Origin: Crocinitomix sp.
Lineage (GTDB): Bacteria > Bacteroidota > Bacteroidia > Flavobacteriales_D > Crocinitomicaceae
Reading direction: 5' to 3'
Length of the DNA: 37,461 nt
Assembly: GCA_030836155.1 (NCBI GenBank)
Contig: JAURQI010000172.1
Location: 1-37,461 of the forward strand
In this document: positions 32,981 to 37,461 of the stretch, piece after piece
Layout: each line of letters begins with the position of its first letter
How positions within the stretch are numbered: position 1 is the stretch's first letter
Made by a program: the position numbers and the translations under genes
The notes under the pieces: generated by a model
The model's database searches: none
Told to the model about the DNA's origin: nothing
What the model saw: only the letters and a program-made list of their open reading frames with translations

Positions 32981-32993
32981 TAGAGTTAGAAAG

Positions 32994-33878
32994 CTATTTA
33001 AAACCTTTACGTTCCTTGATTAATGCATAAGCGTCGGCAATAAGTTGAAACTGTTCTTTCGCCTTTTCTTCTTGAAGCGGGCCACGGTTTACAAAACGAT
33101 CAGGGTGATGTTGTTTGGCCATTGCTCTATAAGCCGATTTGATCATACTTTCAGAAGCATCCTCTGAAATATCTAAAAGGGCATATGCACTTTTTAATGC
33201 TCGTGAACTGGCACTACGCTGCTGTCGTGCACGATCTCGCCGGGCTTGATCGCGTGATTGCTCTTCATATGACCTTTCTCGTTTGAAATCATAAGCTCTG
33301 GTAGCCTGAATAAATGCCTTTGTTGGCATATTTGCCCAAGCCATGATCTTCTTGATCAGGTCAATTTCCGTATTGCTCAATAATCCATCAGCAGTGGCGA
33401 TGCCTATTAGGATAAACATGAATTGGGTTTTGGCTAATTCATCAAATTCATAATCGATCCGGAAACATACTTCTTTGATGTCTTGAGGGTTTGCTAAATA
33501 TTCTTGGAAGAGTTCCCAATAAAGCGCCACATCTTTAGGTTTTAAGTCTCGTTCTAAAGCATGTCGGATAAGATCTAATTCTGATTTATCGGTTCGTCCA
33601 TCTGCTTGCACCATTTGTGCTACGATTTTTAATAAATCGTCCAACATCTTTTTTTCTCGTGCCAAATAACCTTTATTCTGATCGAAGTAATGCAGAATTG
33701 GCGAAACGATAACAATGTGCACAAGTAAAACACTAAGACAAACAATACTACCATAAAGTATAGAGAGTCCAAAGTGATCACCGTAGCTAGCACCGTAGTA
33801 ACCATCCTCGTTCAATAAGATCACCAAACCGATCAAATAACCGATTACAAAACTAATCCACACCTTTTTAATCTTCAT
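32994..33878 (-). CDS. DjlA-like protein: membrane anchor, TerB-like domain, J domain (copy 2, intact)
   Basis: J-domain co-chaperone of the DjlA type, expected to stimulate DnaK at the inner membrane. 294 residues: two N-terminal membrane segments (about 5-22 and 38-60), a TerB-like helical domain (about 75-185) with the two acidic sites VQADGRTDKSE and ATADGLLSNTE, a basic linker, and a C-terminal J domain (about 225-292) with the HPD motif in KQHHPDR. It is the only complete member of a tandem triplet; it starts 3 nt after the ancestral end of copy 3 and stops 13 nt before the anchor frame of copy 1, so the three form one operon. Confidence 0.85.
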   Translation of the reverse strand: MKIKKVWISFVIGYLIGLVILLNEDGYYGASYGDHFGLSILYGSIVCLSVLLVHIVIVSPILHYFDQNKGYLAREKKMLDDLLKIVAQMVQADGRTDKSELDLIRHALERDLKPKDVALYWELFQEYLANPQDIKEVCFRIDYEFDELAKTQFMFILIGIATADGLLSNTEIDLIKKIMAWANMPTKAFIQATRAYDFKRERSYEEQSRDQARRDRARQQRSASSRALKSAYALLDISEDASESMIKSAYRAMAKQHHPDRFVNRGPLQEEKAKEQFQLIADAYALIKERKGFK

Positions 33879-33881
33879 AAC

Positions 33882-34717
33882 CTAATGGATGCCCTTGTGC
33901 TGCTTTATAAGTTCTTATGCTTCTTGTATTAATTGAAATTTTTCTTTTGCTTTTTCTTGAAATGCTGGGCCTAAACTAGCTAGTCGATCAGGATGATGCT
34001 TTTTAGCTAATTCGCGGTATCTTTTTTTAATATCGTCCTCAGATGCGCTTTGATTTAGTCTAAATATCGCATATGCATTATTGAGGTTGGCCTTGTTTCT
34101 TGTTTGATAATGTGTTCTTTTTTGCTGATTGTTGCCACTTCGTATTCGTTGAAATTGAATTGTGCAAGCAATGATCGAACACTAGCGTGAGGTATACGAA
34201 TGGACTTGGCTATTGCAAAAAGTTTTTGCTCTTCTTCAGGTGATAATACCCTGTCTATTGTCACCAAACCGATGAGGAAATGGAGTAATTGTATTTTGCT
34301 GTTTGGTGTTAAGTTTTGATTAATTTTGCGAGCTACTTTTGATAAGGAAATTCTTTCGTGCAGAAATTTTTCAAAGACTTGGAAATAAGTATACGCTTTA
34401 TTAGGAGGAAAAGATTGACTCAGAGAAACACGCACATAGTCATATTCTTCTCGACTTATTTTACGATCTGCCTTGCTGAGGTAAGCTGCTAATGCTAAAA
34501 CCGAAAAAAGATCTTCTTCTTGATTGCCTAAGAAGCCTCTTTCCTGCGCAGGCTCTTCGCTGTAAACATTCTTATAAATGACCCAAGTTAAGCCAGTAAG
34601 AGCCAAGAAAAATCCAAAATAAGGCACGTTAAACATCAGGAAAATTGCCACTAAAGTGAGAATTACCCATAAAACTTGTTTGTTTTCAAATGGATCTAAT
34701 GCTGAAAAGTCAGGCAT
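33882..34717 (-). pseudogene. DjlA-like gene, copy 3, J domain disabled by frameshift and stop
   Basis: From the ATG at 34717 the frame gives a membrane anchor (about 15-50) and a full TerB-like domain (LSKADRKISREE, VTIDRVLSPEE), then ends at 34055 without a J domain. In another frame, open from about 34155, the J domain follows: NLNNAYAIFRLNQSASEDD, KRYRELAKKHHPDRLA, EKFQLIQEA, then TAA at 33915-33917. Beyond that codon the frame continues ELIKQHKGIH to TAG at 33882, matching the ends of the other copies (LIKERKGFK). So there is one single-base shift and one nonsense codon where the paralogues have Tyr. The TerB part may still be made. Confidence 0.75.
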
Positions 34718-34721
34718 GCAG

Positions 34722-34729
34722 CAAAAATA
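34722..34729 (-). promoter_or_regulatory. -7 element of the DjlA-like operon
   Basis: TATTTTTG on the minus strand, a full match, ending 4 nt before the ATG at 34717. It shares TTTTGCTGCATG with coaX. Confidence 0.5.
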
Positions 34730-34849
34730 AGGAATCCATTGGATTCGCAGGTGAACCAAATACCATGACTTTATCTTTGACTATACTCAAAGAATGAGAT
34801 ACTCAGAAGTGGTCAATTTCTCCTATCTTGTGAAGTAGAAATAGATGAT

Positions 34850-35596
34850 ATGTTAAATAGTATAGACCCGAGAGGACCGAGAGAATTAGACAAAAAAAAG
34901 ATCAAAGCAGAGAATAAGCAACTAATTGAAGAGATCGCATCTTTTCAACGGTTGTTATTTGCGGAAGATAAGCAGAGTATATTGATCGTATTACAAGGTT
35001 TGGATGCAGCCGGAAAAGACGGAGCAGTTCGCTCTATTTTTAGTGGAATCAATCCCTTAGGGAGTAATGTATTTAGTTTTAAAAAACCGACTGAAGAGGA
35101 GTTTGCGCATGATTTTTTATGGCGTATTCATCAACAAGTGCCACGTAAGGGGATGATTCATATATTCAACCGATCGCATTATGAAGATATTTTGGTACCG
35201 TCTGTCGAGGGATATTTTTCTCCTGAAACAATAGCTCGGCGTTATGATCATATCAATCATTTTGAGCAATTATTAGAAGATAGTGGCACACGCGTTTTAA
35301 AGTTTTACTTACACATATCAAAGGAGGTACAGCTAGAAAGGCTAACGGATCGCATCGACAATCCACAAAAGCATTGGAAACACAATGATGGAGATTGGGA
35401 GTCTCGTAAAAAATGGGATGCTTATATGGAGGTTTATGAGCGTATTTTTGATAAATGTAATGTTGTTCCATGGCATATTGTACCATCGGATCGAAACTGG
35501 GTAAAGGTCAATGCGATTGCGAAAGTATTGCACCAGACGTTAAAAGAGATGAATCTGAAGTGGCCTGAATTGGAAACGATGAAGTTTAAATCATAA
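34850..35596 (+). CDS. ppk2: polyphosphate kinase 2 family protein
   Basis: PPK2 enzymes move phosphate between polyphosphate and nucleotides (NDP or NMP). 248 residues, single-domain form: Walker A GLDAAGKDG (50-58), Walker B region NRSHYED (107-113), and the lid RLTDRIDNPQKHWKHNDGDW followed by RKKWDAYMEVYE. The lid sequence with W-K-x-N-x-x-D resembles the PPK2 class that phosphorylates AMP/ADP, but the class cannot be fixed by eye. Divergent from the DjlA-like operon; a TATCTTTG at 34772-34779 is a possible but distant promoter. A radical SAM gene follows after 9 nt. Confidence 0.88.
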   Translation: MLNSIDPRGPRELDKKKIKAENKQLIEEIASFQRLLFAEDKQSILIVLQGLDAAGKDGAVRSIFSGINPLGSNVFSFKKPTEEEFAHDFLWRIHQQVPRKGMIHIFNRSHYEDILVPSVEGYFSPETIARRYDHINHFEQLLEDSGTRVLKFYLHISKEVQLERLTDRIDNPQKHWKHNDGDWESRKKWDAYMEVYERIFDKCNVVPWHIVPSDRNWVKVNAIAKVLHQTLKEMNLKWPELETMKFKS

Positions 35597-35605
35597 CGCA
35601 ATAGA

Positions 35606-36751
35606 GTGAATCAAAAAAAGCCATTTTGCTTAATGCCGTGGATTCATTTTCATGTTGGAGACGGAGGAATGGCCAAAGCATGTTGCGTTGCACAGATTCC
35701 GTTTGGCAATGTAAATGAGGATAGTTTTGATGCTATTTGGAATGGCCCTGCCATTCAAGCTTTGCGGAAAAAGTTTACAGCTGGTACATCTGATCCAAGA
35801 TGTGCCGTTTGTTTAAAGCGAGAAAAAGCAGGAGCGTCTAGTATTCGAACCGAAACATTTGAGAAATTTGGACACCAGATTCCGATGGACACCACATATC
35901 CGCGTTATTTTGACATTCGCTTTTCCAATGTCTGTAATTTTCGTTGCCGCACGTGTTGGCATGGGGCGAGTTCAAAATGGTTTAAGGATGCGAAAATATT
36001 AAAACGTCAAGTTTCAGAGACTGCAATTATTAATAATATAAAAGACTTTGAGGTTTTCATTCAAGAATATGGAGCGGCATTAATGTTTGCAGAGGAGATT
36101 TATTTTGCAGGCGGAGAACCACTCGTAACGACCGAGCATTACCTCTTGCTTGAATGGTTAATCGATAAGCAGGTATATCCGAGACTGCGATATAACACGA
36201 ATTTTTCAGTCTTGTCTTTTAAAAATTGGGATGTTATTGAACTATGGTCTCATTTTAAAGAAGTAGAACTGATGGCCAGTATTGATGCGCATGAAGGCTT
36301 GGGTGAATACATTCGCAAAGAATTGAATTGGTCAACCTTTTTAACGAATCACATACGTTTAAGAAAAGAGTTGCCTCATATTGAATTTAAAATTGCTCCA
36401 ACCATTTCAATTATGAATGTTGAGTTTTTGCCTGAGTTTTATGACCACTGTCTAAAACACAGATTAATGGATGCAAAAAATTGGTATATCAATTTACTCG
36501 AACGACCTATTTATTATAATATTCGTGCATTGCCAATTGAAAAGAAAATGAGCATTAACAAAGCTTATAATGAATGGATAATAATTGCTCGGAAAAAAGA
36601 ATACCCAAGTGCAATTATCAATATGTTTTTGGATGTTTTATCATTTATGAACAGCGAAGATCTATCCAAATATTATCTTAAATATCAAGAAGAAACGCTG
36701 AAACTAGATGAAATTCGGAATGAGCACAATCCGAGTAGCGTTAGCTCATGA
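35606..36751 (+). CDS. radical SAM protein with N-terminal twitch domain
   Basis: 381 residues from a GTG start. The order is unusual: the auxiliary cluster domain comes first (CLMPWIHFHVGDGGMAKACC, GNVNEDSFDAIWNG, and DPRCAVCLKRE; cysteines 8, 26, 27, 66, 69), then the radical SAM core with the [4Fe-4S] triad C110-x3-C114-x2-C117 in SNVCNFRCRTCW, and FAGGEPLV near residue 170. This fits the N-twitch radical SAM family, whose substrates are mostly unknown. No peptide precursor gene is visible beside it. It lies 9 nt after ppk2 and overlaps the SiaB-like gene tail to tail by 11 nt. Confidence 0.87.
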   Translation: MNQKKPFCLMPWIHFHVGDGGMAKACCVAQIPFGNVNEDSFDAIWNGPAIQALRKKFTAGTSDPRCAVCLKREKAGASSIRTETFEKFGHQIPMDTTYPRYFDIRFSNVCNFRCRTCWHGASSKWFKDAKILKRQVSETAIINNIKDFEVFIQEYGAALMFAEEIYFAGGEPLVTTEHYLLLEWLIDKQVYPRLRYNTNFSVLSFKNWDVIELWSHFKEVELMASIDAHEGLGEYIRKELNWSTFLTNHIRLRKELPHIEFKIAPTISIMNVEFLPEFYDHCLKHRLMDAKNWYINLLERPIYYNIRALPIEKKMSINKAYNEWIIIARKKEYPSAIINMFLDVLSFMNSEDLSKYYLKYQEETLKLDEIRNEHNPSSVSS

Positions 36752-37286
36752 CACGCACCTGTGTCTGAAACAAGAAGTACGATGATTTTTCATCAATTTT
36801 TTTAAACTCATACTGTAGTTTTTTTGATGATTTTCGAGCAATATCGATTAGGCCAAGACTTGCCTCACCTCGCTCTGAAAGCTTATTGTTTTTAACTCCG
36901 TTTTTGTACAAGGTCTTAAGCTCCTCCTCATTTTTCGTATTGACATAGTTGATCCACTGTTGAATAGTCTCTTCTGATTCGGCCTTGACAACATTACCCG
37001 TTGAAATTTTAAGCGTTTCATTTTCCTTTTCGACAATAACCAAAAAGTTGGTATCCTTAAGCTCGGCAATGTTACCGTGCTTCGACAGGTTTTGAATGCA
37101 TTCTACAACAATAGAGAAAAACCTTTTTCTCTCTTTTTTAGGTACGTCAATGGCCTCTATATCTTGTTTCAGTCGAGAAATAAATGCTTCTACAATTTCA
37201 GAGGATAAAACACCATCATATGCCAGCATGATCTGTCCCCTGTCAAGGTGATCGTGGAATTTTGCTACATAATCTAAGTCTGCCAT
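36741..37286 (-). CDS. SiaB-like (DUF6272) protein kinase
   Basis: SiaB in Pseudomonas phosphorylates the SiaC partner in a switch controlled by the phosphatase SiaA. The 181-residue product has the fold of a small GHKL ATPase: an N-box FSIVVECIQNLSKHG (E62, N66, H70) and a glycine loop GEASLGLIDIARKS near residues 140-153. SiaC and SiaA partners are not in the window. It starts 20 nt after an OmpA-domain gene ends, so the two are probably co-transcribed. The family name is from memory. Confidence 0.7.
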   Translation of the reverse strand: MADLDYVAKFHDHLDRGQIMLAYDGVLSSEIVEAFISRLKQDIEAIDVPKKERKRFFSIVVECIQNLSKHGNIAELKDTNFLVIVEKENETLKISTGNVVKAESEETIQQWINYVNTKNEEELKTLYKNGVKNNKLSERGEASLGLIDIARKSSKKLQYEFKKIDEKSSYFLFQTQVRVMS

Positions 37287-37306
37287 CTTTGTATTAATTG
37301 TCTGTA

Positions 37307-37461
37307 TTATTGATAAATCCTTAATTCTGCTCGTCTATTAACAGCGTCATTTTCAGGGTCAATCAATTGTGTTTCACCATAAGCATTAACCGTTAAACGA
37401 CTAGCATCGACTCCTTGGCTGATAAGGTAATTGACGATCCATTTACTCCGCTTTTTAGATA
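37307..37461 (-). CDS. OmpA C-terminal (peptidoglycan-binding) domain protein, partial
   Basis: Reading in from the right edge on the minus strand: SKKRSKWIVNYLISQGVDAS, then RLTVNAYGETQLIDP, then NRRAELRIYQ and a TAA at 37307-37309. This is the end of an OmpA-like domain: the Arg of NRRAEL is the usual meso-DAP contact, and YGE precedes the variable loop. The start and most of the protein lie outside the window. The SiaB-like gene follows after 20 nt. Confidence 0.85.
   Translation of the reverse strand, partial: SKKRSKWIVNYLISQGVDASRLTVNAYGETQLIDPENDAVNRRAELRIYQ

Noticed and set aside
34772-34792. Operator-like inverted repeat CTTTGA/TCAAAG before ppk2
   Set aside because: Six-base arms in AT-rich DNA overlapping a possible TATCTTTG element; expected by chance.

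Overview
The window looks like chromosomal DNA of a member of the Bacteroidota, probably Flavobacteriia (a Crocinitomicaceae/Fluviicola-like lineage is my guess, not shown). Evidence: type IX secretion genes or cargo (PorZ, a type A sorting domain), the Bacteroidota CCDC81-HU/SPOR protein, SusC-like plug and regulatory domains, AT-rich leaders without Shine-Dalgarno sequences, and many copies of the Bacteroidota -7 promoter element TANNTTTG. Most genes are housekeeping or conserved envelope genes. I see no phage, transposase or CRISPR array.

Layout. 1-600: tail of an upstream gene, a long non-coding stretch with two head-on terminator hairpins, then a promoter. 591-4622: a SlyD-type prolyl isomerase, a DUF6268-like barrel, a pair of candidate small RNAs, plsC-gatC and trpS. 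4687-11011: xseA-xseB, tRNA-Phe, then coaX, a barrel protein, a TPR protein, lptC and a small membrane protein in one run. 11012-13626 (minus): an unrecognised secreted protein and rlmN. 13817-17916: a plug-only TonB-receptor-like protein, an HU/SPOR envelope protein, a secreted C1B peptidase and a broken T9SS cargo gene. 17913-22374 (minus): recO, porZ, radA. 22520-30459: xth, a LysE-family exporter, a YwqK/MORN repeat protein, bestrophin, YihY, a YceI lipoprotein, galE and a barrel protein. 30468-32287: an unlisted 39-residue membrane ORF, a polyprenyl-phosphate sugar transferase and an archaeal-type (type II) GAPDH-like enzyme. 32290-34717 (minus): three tandem TerB-J-domain (DjlA-like) genes, two of them damaged. 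34850-37461: PPK2, an N-twitch radical SAM protein, a SiaB-like kinase and the end of an OmpA-domain gene.

Most notable: (1) between 2030 and 2430 two tandem modules share a promoter resembling a sigma-54 site (GG-N10-TC), a start-region block, an apical-loop motif, an identical 20-nt single-stranded linker and a terminator hairpin. I read them as paralogous small RNAs of one undescribed family, with an inverted repeat upstream where an enhancer-binding protein could act. (2) At least seven genes have a -7 element only 3-6 nt from the start codon, which predicts leaderless mRNAs and corrects several starts. (3) The DjlA-like triplet is decaying by frameshift, nonsense mutation and deletion. 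(4) A T9SS cargo gene is thrown out of frame by a 7-A tract directly after its ATG. All statements rest on reading the sequence; no database search was run.
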